Of a stretch of 64,000 bases of DNA, positions 1-9,494 are shown piece by piece. A program made the translations under genes and the position numbers. The notes beneath the pieces are model-generated. The model did no database searches. It was given only the letters and a program-made list of their open reading frames with translations, and was not told where the DNA came from. The first letter of the stretch is position 1. Each line of letters begins with the position of its first letter. Origin of the DNA: Maledivibacter sp. (lineage in GTDB: Bacteria > Bacillota > Clostridia > Peptostreptococcales > Caminicellaceae); NCBI GenBank assembly GCA_025210375.1, contig JAOASB010000026.1, positions 29,516 to 93,515 on the forward strand, given 5' to 3'.

Positions 1-809
1 CATTGGGATTTATAATATTTTTATTCTTTGTACTGATAGCCATATTTGCTGAGCAAATAGCTCCCTATGATCCTATGGAAATATTATTTCATCCAGATGG
101 TGGTGTAAAAAGATTACTTCCTCCGTCAGCAGAACATTTACTAGGTACAACATATATGGGAAGGGATGTATTCTCACAAATGGTGATAGGGTCAAGAGTT
201 GCTGTATTGGTAGGCTGTATCTCTGCTGTATGTGTTGCTTTTATTGGAACCAATATAGGCTTGATTGCCGGATACTTTGGAGGCAAGGTAGATAGAATAC
301 TTATGGGTATAGTAGATATAATGTATGGTTTACCCTTTTTACCCTTTGCACTTATACTTGTATCGGTTTTAGGACCCGGCGTCCAAAATGTTATATTAGC
401 AATTGTTTTGATTACATGGAGAAACTCCTCAAGAGTAATTCGCTCCCAAGTTTTATCTATAAAAAATAGAACATATATTGAAGCTGTAAAATTAAGTGGG
501 GCTAGTGATTCAAGGATACTTTATAAACATATAGCTCCAAATGTTATGCCAATTTCCCTGGTATATGTTGCTACAACTATGGCATCGGCAATAATGTCCG
601 AATCTAGTATAAGCTTCTTAGGTTTAGGAGATCCATTGCAGGTAAGCTGGGGTAGAATACTATTTACTTGCTATTCATCTCAAGCTGTTTTCAAAGCCCC
701 CTGGTGGATAATACCTCCTGGAATAGCAATCACATTATTGGTATTATCCGGGTATATGATGGGTAGAGCAATCGAAGAAATAGTAAATCCAAGGTTAAGG
801 GAGAGATAA
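1..809 (+). CDS. Peptide/nickel-type ABC transporter permease (DppC/OppC family), 5' partial
   Basis: This is the inner-membrane permease of a peptide-type ABC importer. The reading frame is open from base 3 and runs off the window start, so the true start and roughly 15-30 residues are missing. A first membrane segment lies at the visible N-terminus (IIFLFFVLIAIFAE), followed by the extracytoplasmic loop typical of DppC and five or so further helices. The EAA-type cytoplasmic loop (EAVKLSGASDSRILYKHIAP) that docks on the ATPase is near visible residue 160. It is followed after one base by the two cognate ATPases. Family assignment is firm; the substrate is not readable from the sequence, though the downstream enzymes suggest peptides or gamma-glutamyl compounds. 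Confidence 0.93.
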   Translation, partial: LGFIIFLFFVLIAIFAEQIAPYDPMEILFHPDGGVKRLLPPSAEHLLGTTYMGRDVFSQMVIGSRVAVLVGCISAVCVAFIGTNIGLIAGYFGGKVDRILMGIVDIMYGLPFLPFALILVSVLGPGVQNVILAIVLITWRNSSRVIRSQVLSIKNRTYIEAVKLSGASDSRILYKHIAPNVMPISLVYVATTMASAIMSESSISFLGLGDPLQVSWGRILFTCYSSQAVFKAPWWIIPPGIAITLLVLSGYMMGRAIEEIVNPRLRER

Positions 810-810
810 C

Positions 811-1812
811 ATGGCATTGTTAGAATTAAAAAATGTTTCCATAGAATATAAACTTTCAGATGGGGTATTAAAAGCAGTTGATAATGTATCACTTAATATT
901 GAAAATGGAGATATATTAGGTTTAGTAGGTGAGAGTGGTTGTGGTAAGAGTACGATTATAAAAAGCATCATAAAATTGCTTCCATCAAACGGTAGAGTTT
1001 CACAGGGAGAGATGTTATTTGATGGAGTAGATATTATCAAGCTGTCCAAGGAAGAAATAAGAAAAAGAAGATGGAAAGATATTTCGATGATTACTCAAAG
1101 TGCAATGAACTCACTCAATCCAGTGTATAGAGTAGGAAAACAAATTACAGAAGCCATAATTGAGCATGACAAGGTGAGTAAAAGTGTGGCAATGGAAAGA
1201 GCGGGAGAATTATTTGATATTGTTGGTTTGGAAAGGGGTAGACTTGAAGATTATCCCCATCAGTATAGTGGAGGAATGAAGCAAAGAGCTATTATAGCAA
1301 TGGCTTTAGCCCTTAATCCAAAGTTGATTATCGCCGATGAACCGACTACAGCATTGGATGTAGTAGTTCAATCCCAGATACTAGAAAGAATTAATAATTT
1401 GCTTGAAGAATATGAGGGTTCAATGATATTAGTAACCCATGATATATCTGTAGTCGCACAAACCTGTAATAAGGTTGCAGTTATGTATGGAGGAAAGATA
1501 ATAGAATATGGGGATGCAATACAAGTACTGAAGAAACCAAATCATCCTTATACAATGGGACTTAAGAATGCATTTCCATCCTTGGTGGGAGAAAAGAAGG
1601 AATTGGTATCAATAGCAGGTAGTCCACCTGATTTATCTAAGGAATTAAAGGGCTGTCGTTTTGCTGCAAGATGTCCATTTGTATTGGATGAGTGTAGAAC
1701 CGGTAATATTGATAAAACAGAGGTGAAGGATGGTTTCTTCCATTGTATAAGGGGTGACGAAAGAGAGAAGTTAAGAGAACTCGCTGATTTACCCGATACA
1801 TGGGAAAGTTAA
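811..1812 (+). CDS. oppD: Peptide ABC transporter ATP-binding protein (OppD/DppD type)
   Basis: This is the first of two ATPases that power the upstream permease. The 333-residue protein has Walker A GESGCGKST near residue 40, the ABC signature YSGGMKQRA, Walker B LIIADEP and the switch histidine in LVTHD. The C-terminal oligopeptide/dipeptide extension carries the cysteine cluster GCRFAARCPF...C that is usual for OppD/DppD. It begins one base after the permease stop and overlaps nothing important downstream, which supports a single transcript. The symbol reflects family membership; dppD would be an equally fair name. Confidence 0.95.
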   Translation: MALLELKNVSIEYKLSDGVLKAVDNVSLNIENGDILGLVGESGCGKSTIIKSIIKLLPSNGRVSQGEMLFDGVDIIKLSKEEIRKRRWKDISMITQSAMNSLNPVYRVGKQITEAIIEHDKVSKSVAMERAGELFDIVGLERGRLEDYPHQYSGGMKQRAIIAMALALNPKLIIADEPTTALDVVVQSQILERINNLLEEYEGSMILVTHDISVVAQTCNKVAVMYGGKIIEYGDAIQVLKKPNHPYTMGLKNAFPSLVGEKKELVSIAGSPPDLSKELKGCRFAARCPFVLDECRTGNIDKTEVKDGFFHCIRGDEREKLRELADLPDTWES

Positions 1813-1829
1813 CTTATAGGAGTGAAAAT

Positions 1830-2828
1830 ATGACTAAAGGAAATCCAAAATTAATAGAGGCGGTTGACCTTAAAAAGGAATTTACAGTCAAGGTAAAGGG
1901 CAAGGGTAGAGTAAGGGAAGTAAAAACTCTAAAGGCTGTAGATGGAATAAATATACATGTTAATGAAGGTGAAACCCTAGGGATAGTGGGTGAAAGTGGA
2001 TGTGGAAAAACCACTACCGCAAAGCTACTGCTAGGACTGTATAATCCTACAAGTGGAAAAATAATGTTGAAGGACAAGGATATTTCTAATTTAGATAAAA
2101 AAGACATGAAAAGCTTTAGAAGGCAGGCTCAAATGGTTTTTCAAGATCCATACGAATCATTAAATCCTAGATTTAAAGTGAAAGATACAATAATGGAACC
2201 CCTTGAAATACATGGTATTGGTAAAGATAAAGATGATAGGTATGAAATAGCCAGGAAAATACTAGAAGAATCTGGGCTAAAACCAGCGGAGCAGTTTATG
2301 GAGAGATATCCCCATGAAATGAGTGGAGGACAAAGACAAAGGGTGGCAATTGCAAGGGCCTTGGTTCTAAATCCCGATTTCCTCATAGCCGATGAACCTG
2401 TATCTATGTTGGATGTATCCATTAGGGCAGGTATACTAAGGCTGTTAAGAAAAATGATTACGGGCAGAAATTTAGCGGGAATAGTTATTTCCCACGATAT
2501 CTCCCTTGTTAGATATACCAGTGATAGAACGGCTGTTATGTATCTGGGAAAGGTTGTGGAACAAGGGGATACAGAAACTTTAATAAAAAAGAGATATCAC
2601 CCCTATACAGAAGCATTATTAGAGGCTGTGCCTAGCCCTGATCCTGAAGTGAAGCTCAGTTTACAAAAAATAAAGGGAGAAGCACCAAATCCAGTTAATC
2701 TCCCAACAGGTTGTAGATTTCACCCAAGATGTATTAAATGTATGGAAGTATGTAAGACAGTAGAACCCAAAGAAATAGATATGGGGGATGGTCACAAGGT
2801 AATGTGCCATTTATATGAAAGGAGATAA
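1830..2828 (+). CDS. oppF: Peptide ABC transporter ATP-binding protein (OppF/DppF type)
   Basis: This is the second ATPase of the peptide importer. It has Walker A GESGCGKTTT, signature MSGGQRQRV, Walker B FLIADEP and an H-loop VISHD, and ends with the Cys-containing OppF tail (GCRFHPRCIKC). An ATG at 1800 lies in frame inside the end of oppD, but the ATG at 1830 has TAGGAG eight bases upstream and gives the normal family N-terminus, so I use 1830 (332 residues). It is followed within three bases by the creatininase-family gene, so transporter and hydrolase are very probably cotranscribed. Confidence 0.95.
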   Translation: MTKGNPKLIEAVDLKKEFTVKVKGKGRVREVKTLKAVDGINIHVNEGETLGIVGESGCGKTTTAKLLLGLYNPTSGKIMLKDKDISNLDKKDMKSFRRQAQMVFQDPYESLNPRFKVKDTIMEPLEIHGIGKDKDDRYEIARKILEESGLKPAEQFMERYPHEMSGGQRQRVAIARALVLNPDFLIADEPVSMLDVSIRAGILRLLRKMITGRNLAGIVISHDISLVRYTSDRTAVMYLGKVVEQGDTETLIKKRYHPYTEALLEAVPSPDPEVKLSLQKIKGEAPNPVNLPTGCRFHPRCIKCMEVCKTVEPKEIDMGDGHKVMCHLYERR

Positions 2829-2830
2829 AA

Positions 2831-3586
2831 ATGGGTAAAGCATTGATTTTAGAAAATATGACATGGAAAGAATTAGATGAAATAAAGGATAAAGTAGAAT
2901 TGGTAATAGTACCGGTGGGGTCTACGGAGCAGCATGGACCAAATACAACCCTTGATACCGATACCATAAGAGCAAGGATAATTAGTGAGATGATAGGGGA
3001 GGTTTTCGGAGAGAGGGTCCTTGTGGCACCTACTATACCTATTGGACTTTCTTATCATCACATGAAATTTCCAGGGACATTGACTTTTTCCTTGGAAACC
3101 TACCTAAGAATTTTGAGGGATATATGTTGGAGCTTTAAACAACATGGATTCAAGAAAATATTATTCTTATCGGGACATGGTGGAAATAAACGACCTATTC
3201 AAGAATATGCTTCAGAAGCAAAAAAAGAATTTGATATGGATATATATATGAGTGGTATAGGTGGGAGCTTAGTGAGAGAATTAAGTGAAAAATATGGATT
3301 TTCCAAATTTAAAGGCCATGCTTGTGAGGTTGAAACTTCTCAAACCATGTATTTAGCTCCAGACCACGTGCGATATGATTCCCTTGAAAAAGCAAAATTT
3401 AGAGATGATAGCAAATATCTAATCAAAGAATATACCCATGGTGGTGGTGTATTCTGGGATTATAGAAAAGTTACAGAGAATGGAGCCTTAGGGGATGCCA
3501 CAAGGGCAAGTGTAGAATTCGGGAAGGAAATGAATGAAATGGTAATCAAGAAAATCACCGAATTTATTGAGAAGATAATATTATAA
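2831..3586 (+). CDS. Creatininase-family metal-dependent amidohydrolase
   Basis: The 251-residue protein belongs to the creatininase/creatinine amidohydrolase superfamily, cytoplasmic di-metal enzymes that open cyclic or linear amides. The metal-binding residues are visible: GSTEQHG (E33, H35), the DTDT aspartate near 44, the SGHGGN motif near 115 and the EVETSQ glutamate. It sits two bases after oppF and before two gamma-glutamyltransferase-family genes, so it probably acts on the imported compound or a product such as a lactam or amide. The family also includes formamide hydrolases and mycofactocin peptidase, so creatinine itself should not be assumed. A related but different paralogue lies at 26470-27273. 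Confidence 0.9.
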   Translation: MGKALILENMTWKELDEIKDKVELVIVPVGSTEQHGPNTTLDTDTIRARIISEMIGEVFGERVLVAPTIPIGLSYHHMKFPGTLTFSLETYLRILRDICWSFKQHGFKKILFLSGHGGNKRPIQEYASEAKKEFDMDIYMSGIGGSLVRELSEKYGFSKFKGHACEVETSQTMYLAPDHVRYDSLEKAKFRDDSKYLIKEYTHGGGVFWDYRKVTENGALGDATRASVEFGKEMNEMVIKKITEFIEKIIL

Positions 3587-3662
3587 AAAATATATATGAA
3601 TTTATCCATATATATTCATAATGTTTAGAATCAAATACTGAATTATATTAGAGGGATGAAGG

Positions 3663-5306
3663 ATGAAGGATAATTATAATCATTTTAAATTGACCGATGA
3701 AAATGGCGAAATAATTAGAAACAATAGAGGAGATAAGGGTTCAAATGGTATGGTAGCCACAGCCAGGCTTGAGGCCTCAAAGATAGGAATAGATATAATA
3801 AAAAGTGGAGGAAATGCCATAGATGCAGCCGTTGCTGTTGGCTTTGCACTAGGAGTATGCGAACCAAATGCATCGGGTCTAGGTGGGGGAGGTTTTATGA
3901 CCATTAGGCTTGGTGATAGTGGAGAGACCATATTCCTAGATTTCAGAGAGGTCGCACCTGCACTAGCAAATCCATCTATGTGGCAAATAGATGATAATGG
4001 GGATGTCATAGGCGATGAAAAATCCCAAGGTGGTAAATCGATCTGTGTTCCAGGAGAAGTAGCTGGACTTATATCGGCATTAGAAAACTATGGGACAATG
4101 ACTTTGGAAGATGTCCTAAAGCCAGCTATACAACTAGCAGAGGATGGATTTATCGTCTCAGACATGTTTAAACGGGATATAGATAATTACAGAAATAAGC
4201 TTTTAGAATATGAAGAAAAGGGAAATGTGTTTCTAAATGACTACAAAGTAGGAGATAAAATCACCAATAAACCACTGGCAGATACCCTTAGAAAAATCAG
4301 TGAAGAAGGGACAAATGGATTCTATAAAGGGGCTGTTGCTGATAGAATAATCAAATCCATCCAGAAGCATTCGGGAATAATGGCCATAGAAGATTTGGAG
4401 AACTATGGTGTTAATGAATTAAAGCCTATGAGGGGGACCTATAGGGGCTATGAAATTATTTCTTCACCGCCTCCAAGTTCAGGAGGCACCCATATTATAC
4501 AGATTTTAAATATTTTAGAAAACTTTGATATTTCATCCTATGAAGTCAATTCCACCGAATATATGCATATATTTTCTGAAATATTCAAGATGTGCTTTGC
4601 AGACAGACTAGAGTATATGGGTGACCCTAATTTTGCATATGTGCCTATTAATGGGTTGATATCAAAACAATATGCCAAAAGACTTGCTAGGAAAATAGAC
4701 ATGGACAAGGCTAATAAATATGGATATGATTATCCAATTGATTTTGAGCCCACTGATACCACCCATTATTCCATAGGGGATAAAGATGGGAATATGGTAT
4801 CAGTAACTAAAACCATAAGTGCATTTTTTGGATCAGGAGTGGTACCAGAGGATACGGGGATAGTATTGAACTGTCAAATGAGGGGTTTTGCCCTAGGTGA
4901 AGGAAAAGCAAATTCAGTAGGGCCCAATAAAAAGCCCCTTAGCTCGATGAGTCCTACTATAATACTAAAGGATAATAAGCCATTTGCAGTACTAGGTTCT
5001 CCTGGCGGTAATAGAATCATTACCACAGTAGCCCAGGTTATATCTAAACTCATAGATCATAATATGAATATAGAAGATGCTATTAATTCTCCAAGAATAT
5101 CTAACTATGTGGATGGTATCATGCTTTATGAAAGTAGAATATCATCGGATTCCATAGCAAAGCTACGGAATATGGGGCATGATGTTGAGATGCTATCAGA
5201 ATATGATAGAAAATTAGGGGGAGTCCAAGGCATTAAATATAATGATGAAATGATAATAAAAGGAGCGGCGGATCCCAGAAGGGATGGAGTGGCAATTGGC
5301 TATTGA
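3663..5306 (+). CDS. Gamma-glutamyltransferase/hydrolase family protein (first of a tandem pair)
   Basis: The 547-residue protein is a full-length Ntn-hydrolase of the gamma-glutamyltranspeptidase family. The large-subunit start shows GGNAIDAAVAVGFAL and SGLGGGGFM; the autocleavage site is D365/T366-T367-H368 and the predicted nucleophile is T366. PLSSMSPTI and GSPGGNRI form the substrate pocket. There is no signal peptide, unlike most characterised secreted bacterial GGTs, which implies action in the cytoplasm after import. It is 76 bp downstream of the creatininase and 25 bp before its paralogue. The likely role is hydrolysis or transfer of gamma-glutamyl groups from imported peptides, though some family members are cephalosporin acylases or poly-gamma-glutamate depolymerases. 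Confidence 0.92.
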   Translation: MKDNYNHFKLTDENGEIIRNNRGDKGSNGMVATARLEASKIGIDIIKSGGNAIDAAVAVGFALGVCEPNASGLGGGGFMTIRLGDSGETIFLDFREVAPALANPSMWQIDDNGDVIGDEKSQGGKSICVPGEVAGLISALENYGTMTLEDVLKPAIQLAEDGFIVSDMFKRDIDNYRNKLLEYEEKGNVFLNDYKVGDKITNKPLADTLRKISEEGTNGFYKGAVADRIIKSIQKHSGIMAIEDLENYGVNELKPMRGTYRGYEIISSPPPSSGGTHIIQILNILENFDISSYEVNSTEYMHIFSEIFKMCFADRLEYMGDPNFAYVPINGLISKQYAKRLARKIDMDKANKYGYDYPIDFEPTDTTHYSIGDKDGNMVSVTKTISAFFGSGVVPEDTGIVLNCQMRGFALGEGKANSVGPNKKPLSSMSPTIILKDNKPFAVLGSPGGNRIITTVAQVISKLIDHNMNIEDAINSPRISNYVDGIMLYESRISSDSIAKLRNMGHDVEMLSEYDRKLGGVQGIKYNDEMIIKGAADPRRDGVAIGY

Positions 5307-5331
5307 CATAAAAATAATTAGGAGAGTAAGT

Positions 5332-6939
5332 ATGGATAAATTGATGGAAAGAAGAAGTATAGGAAACAAGGCTATGGTTTCCAGTGGTAAAGCACAAGCC
5401 TCCCAAATAGGAATAGATATTCTTAAAAAGGGAGGGAATGCCATAGATGCAGCAGTGGCTGTGGGTTTTGCCCTAGGGGTATGTGAGCCTGCTACATCGG
5501 GCTTAGGGGGTGGCGGGTTTATGACCATAGTTACTCCTGCTATAGGCAAGCCAATCTTTGTTGATTTCAGAGAAGCAGCTCCTGAAAAAGCAAGTCCCCA
5601 TATGTGGGAAATTGGCGATGATGGCAAGGTAGTTAATAGGGAAAATGCTATAGGAGCAAAATCCGTAAGCACCCCTGGAGAAGTAGCCGGTATGATATAT
5701 GCTTTGGAAAAATATGGAACGATGAACCTCGCTGAGGTTATGGAACCTGCTATTAGATTAGCTGAGGAAGGCATAGTTGTAACTAAGATGATGGAAGGAA
5801 TGCTAAGTGAATATGCTGAGCATTTAGGAAAAAGCAAGGATGCGTCTAGGATTTTTTTAAGAAATAATAATTACTATAAAGCGGGAGATATATTTACAAA
5901 TGTAGATTTAGCAAATAGTTTAAGAGAAATTTCAACGGGAGGGAAAGAAAAATTTTATAGGGGCAAAATAGCCGATGCAATAATTGAGACTATTAATGAT
6001 AAGGGTGGGATAATGACCCATAATGACCTTAAAAAATATGAAGTTGAATTAAAGAAACCTGTAATAGGAAGCTATAGAGGATATAAGATTATATCTTCAC
6101 CACCTCCTAGTTCTGGAGGTACCCATATAATTCAGACATTAAATATATTAGAAAGATTTGATGTAGGAAAACTGGAAGTGAATTCCTGTGAGTATTTACA
6201 TTTGTTTTCAGAGGTTTTTAAATTATCCTATGCCGATAGAGTAAAATTTATGGGTGATACAAATTTTGTTGATGTTCCCTTAAATGGTCTTGGCTCCAAG
6301 GAATATGCTAAGATTTTATCAAATAGAATAGACCCCAATAGATCTCAAAATCCTAATATCTATGATCCTTGGACCTATGAACATCATGATACCACCCATT
6401 ATTCCATAGCGGATTCTGAGGGAAATCTTGTATCAGTAACTAAAACAATCAATCATTTTTTTGGATCTTGTTTAGTGGCAAAGGATACAGGAATTCTGCT
6501 TAATGATACTATGGCGGATTTCTCAATAAAAAGGAATGATGTAAACTCAGTGGATAGTGGGAAGAAATCCTTAAGTACCATGGCACCTACTATTATTCTA
6601 AAGGATGATAAACCCTTCGCAGTAATAGGGTCTCCCGGTGGAGCAAGAATAATAAATATTGTAGTCCAAGTCATATCTAAGTTGATTGATCATGATATGG
6701 ACATTCAAGATGCAATTAGTTCTCCTAGAATTACACAGAATACCAGCAACGATATGTTTTATGAAGATAGGATATCAAATTCAGTTATTGACAAATTATC
6801 TAATATGGGGCACGATATGAAAAAACGCCTTCCATGGGATAAGAAAATGGGCGGTGTTAACGGAATAAGATTTATGGAGGATGGTACTATAATCGGAGGT
6901 GCTGATCCTAGAAGAGATGGTAAAGCTATGGGATTATAG
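5332..6939 (+). CDS. Gamma-glutamyltransferase/hydrolase family protein (second of a tandem pair)
   Basis: This is a paralogue of the preceding gene, clearly alike along its whole length. The ATG at 5332 follows GGAGAG at 5321 and gives a 535-residue protein; an upstream in-frame ATG at 5284 lies inside the previous gene and lacks a ribosome binding site. GGNAIDAAVAVGFAL and SGLGGGGFM are kept, with the nucleophile predicted at T354 in DTTHYS and the pocket motif GSPGGARI. No signal peptide is present. Keeping two diverged, apparently intact copies side by side suggests that they handle different gamma-glutamyl substrates, or form a heteromeric enzyme; the sequence does not decide between these. 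Confidence 0.92.
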   Translation: MDKLMERRSIGNKAMVSSGKAQASQIGIDILKKGGNAIDAAVAVGFALGVCEPATSGLGGGGFMTIVTPAIGKPIFVDFREAAPEKASPHMWEIGDDGKVVNRENAIGAKSVSTPGEVAGMIYALEKYGTMNLAEVMEPAIRLAEEGIVVTKMMEGMLSEYAEHLGKSKDASRIFLRNNNYYKAGDIFTNVDLANSLREISTGGKEKFYRGKIADAIIETINDKGGIMTHNDLKKYEVELKKPVIGSYRGYKIISSPPPSSGGTHIIQTLNILERFDVGKLEVNSCEYLHLFSEVFKLSYADRVKFMGDTNFVDVPLNGLGSKEYAKILSNRIDPNRSQNPNIYDPWTYEHHDTTHYSIADSEGNLVSVTKTINHFFGSCLVAKDTGILLNDTMADFSIKRNDVNSVDSGKKSLSTMAPTIILKDDKPFAVIGSPGGARIINIVVQVISKLIDHDMDIQDAISSPRITQNTSNDMFYEDRISNSVIDKLSNMGHDMKKRLPWDKKMGGVNGIRFMEDGTIIGGADPRRDGKAMGL

Positions 6940-6960
6940 GGATATATGGAGGAGTCAATC

Positions 6961-8103
6961 ATGATGTTAAGAGACACATATGTAGAAATAAATCTTGATA
7001 ATATGGCACATAATCTAAAAAAGATACGGGAGTATGTAGGGAAGGATGTAGCTATAGCAGCTGTGGTTAAAGCTAATGGATATGGACATGGGGCAGTAGA
7101 AATAGCAGAAACTATAATGGAAAATGGCGGAGATTATCTTGCAGTGGCTACCCTCACAGAGGCTATTGAACTTAGAAAAGCATATCCTAAATATAAGATT
7201 TTTATTATGGGATATACTCCTAATGAATATCTTGAATACGTTGTAGATAATGATATAGTCCAGTGTATTTTTTCCATAGAGCAGGCAGCAATATTAAATG
7301 ATCTAAGTAGGGAGAGAAATAAAAAGGCTGTAGTTCATATTAAATATGATACAGGATTTAATAGGCTGGGATATAGAGATTGTAGAGAAAGTATTGATGA
7401 AATTATTGAAATCTTCAAATTTGAAAATCTTAGGGTAGAGGGTATATTCTCACACTTTGCCCTTGCAGGCGATGAAGAAAATAAAAAACAATTTAGGGAT
7501 TTTATAAATGCCGTAGATAGGATTGAAGAGTCGGGAAACAAATTTAAGTATAAGCATATTTGTGATAGTATATCAGCTATTGATTATCCCGAATTCAATC
7601 TTAGTATGATAAGACCCGGTGCAATATTATATGGATTAAAGTCCTTTAGGAAGAATGATATAGATATAAAGCAAGTACTAACCTTTAAATCAAGGATATA
7701 TTATATAAAAGCAATTAAAAAAGGAGAAGGTGTTAGTTACAATTATAAATGGAAGGCCCATAGAGATAGTATGATAGCCACAATACCTGTTGGCTATTCC
7801 GATGGATATCCAAGAAATATGGCGGAAGTGGGTATAGTGACTATAGGAGGTCACAAGGCACCTGTTATAGGGGTTATATGTATGGATCAATGTATGGTAG
7901 ATGTTACGGATATACCCGATGTAAAGGAAGGGGATGAAGTAATCATCTATGGCGATGGAAGCAATAATACCATTGACATACAAGAGGCATCAAAGCTTGG
8001 GAATACAAATAAAAACGAAATAGTTACAAGAATCACAAGAAGAACGCCAAGGGTTTATATAAAAAATAAAGAGATTTATAGGATATTAAACTATCTATTG
8101 TAA
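6961..8103 (+). CDS. alr: Alanine racemase family protein
   Basis: This is a PLP-dependent fold-type III racemase of 380 residues. The PLP lysine is K37 in VVKANGYGHG, and the C-terminal catalytic tyrosine region follows VSYNYKW and PVGYSDGYPR. The start at 6961 is chosen because GGAGGAG at 6948-6954 is correctly placed for it; the ATG at 6946 overlaps that site. Its position between gamma-glutamyltransferase genes and an amidohydrolase suggests a catabolic rather than a cell-wall role, for example interconverting D- and L-residues released from peptides. Whether a separate biosynthetic alr exists elsewhere cannot be seen. Substrate range beyond alanine is possible. Confidence 0.9.
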   Translation: MMLRDTYVEINLDNMAHNLKKIREYVGKDVAIAAVVKANGYGHGAVEIAETIMENGGDYLAVATLTEAIELRKAYPKYKIFIMGYTPNEYLEYVVDNDIVQCIFSIEQAAILNDLSRERNKKAVVHIKYDTGFNRLGYRDCRESIDEIIEIFKFENLRVEGIFSHFALAGDEENKKQFRDFINAVDRIEESGNKFKYKHICDSISAIDYPEFNLSMIRPGAILYGLKSFRKNDIDIKQVLTFKSRIYYIKAIKKGEGVSYNYKWKAHRDSMIATIPVGYSDGYPRNMAEVGIVTIGGHKAPVIGVICMDQCMVDVTDIPDVKEGDEVIIYGDGSNNTIDIQEASKLGNTNKNEIVTRITRRTPRVYIKNKEIYRILNYLL

Positions 8104-8118
8104 GGGGGGGAATTTAAA

Positions 8119-9300
8119 TTGAATACTAGAGCTAGAGTAGAAGAAATGTTTAACGAAATTGTTGCAATCCGTAGAGATTTTCATAAACATCCCGAACTAA
8201 GTGGAAAGGAAATAAGAACTGGGGAAAAAATATGTGAATACCTTGATAAATGGAATATTGAATATGAAACCGGTATTGCAGAAACCGGGATTGTAGGAAT
8301 AATAAGGGGTAAAAAAGGTGAAGGAAAGACCATAGGGATGCGGGCTGATATAGACGCTCTTCCCATTAAAGAAACCGGGGATTATGATTATTGTTCTATC
8401 AACGATGGAGTAATGCATGCCTGTGGTCACGATGTTCATACCACCATCCTTCTTTGTGCCGCTAAGTTATTAAAAGAAATGGAAAATGAAATTAAAGGTA
8501 ATATCAAGTTGTTTTTCCAGCCTGCTGAGGAAGCAATTGGTGGAGCTGATAGAATGATAAAGGATGGATGTTTAGAGAATCCTAAAGTAGATCATGTAAT
8601 AGGCTTACATGTAATGCCTAATATTGAGGTTGGTAAAGTAGAGCTTAAGTATGGTAAACTCAATGGAAATTCAGGAAGTGTTAAAATCACAATAAATGGA
8701 GATTCTGGTCATGCTGCTTATCCTGATAAATCAATTGATGCCATAGTTGTTGCAGCAAACGTAATTATAAGTTTACAAACACTTGTGAGTAGAAATGTGT
8801 CCCCATTAGATTCAGTGGTATTGACCTTTGGTAAAATGTATGGTGGAGAAAAGGCTAATATAATTACTGATAAGGTGGTTTTACAAGGAACACTAAGAAC
8901 TCTTGATACTGAGAGTAGGGTATCCGCAAAGGAAAAAATAAAAAGAATAGCCGAGAATGTTGCTGTAGGACTAGGAGGAAGTGCAGATGTAGAGTTTAAA
9001 GACGGATATATTGCACTGATAAATGATGACTATGTTGTTGATGTAGTAAAGGATACAGCAATGGATGTATTAGGAGAAGAGAATATAGTATATAAAGAAT
9101 TCCCAAGCATGGGAGGAGAAGATTTTTCCTATTTTGCTGAAAAAGTTCCATCTGCTTTTTATCATCTAGGCTGTGGAAATGAGGAAAAAGGAATAAGGGC
9201 ACCTCTCCATAACAGACATTTTATGGTGGATGAAGACTGCATGAAAACAGGGGTAATAATGCAGGTTGAAACAGTATTAGCCCTTTTGAATAAGGGGTAG
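8119..9300 (+). CDS. M20 family metallo-amidohydrolase (N-acyl amino acid/hippurate hydrolase type)
   Basis: The 393-residue protein has the M20D amidohydrolase layout: ADIDALPIKE metal ligand near 75-85, HACGHDVHT near 100, QPAEEA with the general base glutamates near 133 and GGEDFSYF with the C-terminal ligand region. The lid dimerisation domain lies in the middle (KITINGDSGHAAYP). The start is TTG at 8119, preceded by AAGGGGGGAA. Such enzymes deacylate N-acyl amino acids or split small dipeptides. As the last gene of the operon it would complete breakdown of imported acylated or modified amino acids. A paralogue (28504-29676) lies beside the other creatininase gene. Confidence 0.92.
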   Translation: MNTRARVEEMFNEIVAIRRDFHKHPELSGKEIRTGEKICEYLDKWNIEYETGIAETGIVGIIRGKKGEGKTIGMRADIDALPIKETGDYDYCSINDGVMHACGHDVHTTILLCAAKLLKEMENEIKGNIKLFFQPAEEAIGGADRMIKDGCLENPKVDHVIGLHVMPNIEVGKVELKYGKLNGNSGSVKITINGDSGHAAYPDKSIDAIVVAANVIISLQTLVSRNVSPLDSVVLTFGKMYGGEKANIITDKVVLQGTLRTLDTESRVSAKEKIKRIAENVAVGLGGSADVEFKDGYIALINDDYVVDVVKDTAMDVLGEENIVYKEFPSMGGEDFSYFAEKVPSAFYHLGCGNEEKGIRAPLHNRHFMVDEDCMKTGVIMQVETVLALLNKG

Positions 9301-9371
9301 TAAATAAAAAAAAATTTCCGTCGTTTTAATTAAATCCCCTGTATATCTACTAATACCGAAAATAAATGATT

Positions 9372-9416
9372 AATGGTGTGTCTCAGAATGACTAGCTTTA
9401 TTCTGAAACACACCAT
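9372..9416. terminator. Terminator hairpin, operon end / convergent gene
   Basis: A long stem with arms AATGGTGTGTCTCAGAAT and ATTCTGAAACACACCATT lies between the M20 gene (+) and the convergent DUF4179-type gene (-). A short T-rich tail follows on the plus strand. It probably stops transcription from both sides. Confidence 0.7.
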
Positions 9417-9494
9417 TGTTTAATTTAATGGAGTAACTTTTTAGAAGGTAAAGGATCAATGACAAATAGTATTCCATTTTGATAAGGGTTAATA

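Noticed and set aside
2831..3586. True creatinine degradation
   Set aside because: There is no creatinase or sarcosine gene nearby, and the family covers many amides, so only the superfamily is claimed.
5214..5837. A 207-codon minus-strand gene
   Set aside because: It lies opposite two well-supported gamma-glutamyltransferase genes, has no ribosome binding site and its sequence is the antisense of their conserved motifs.
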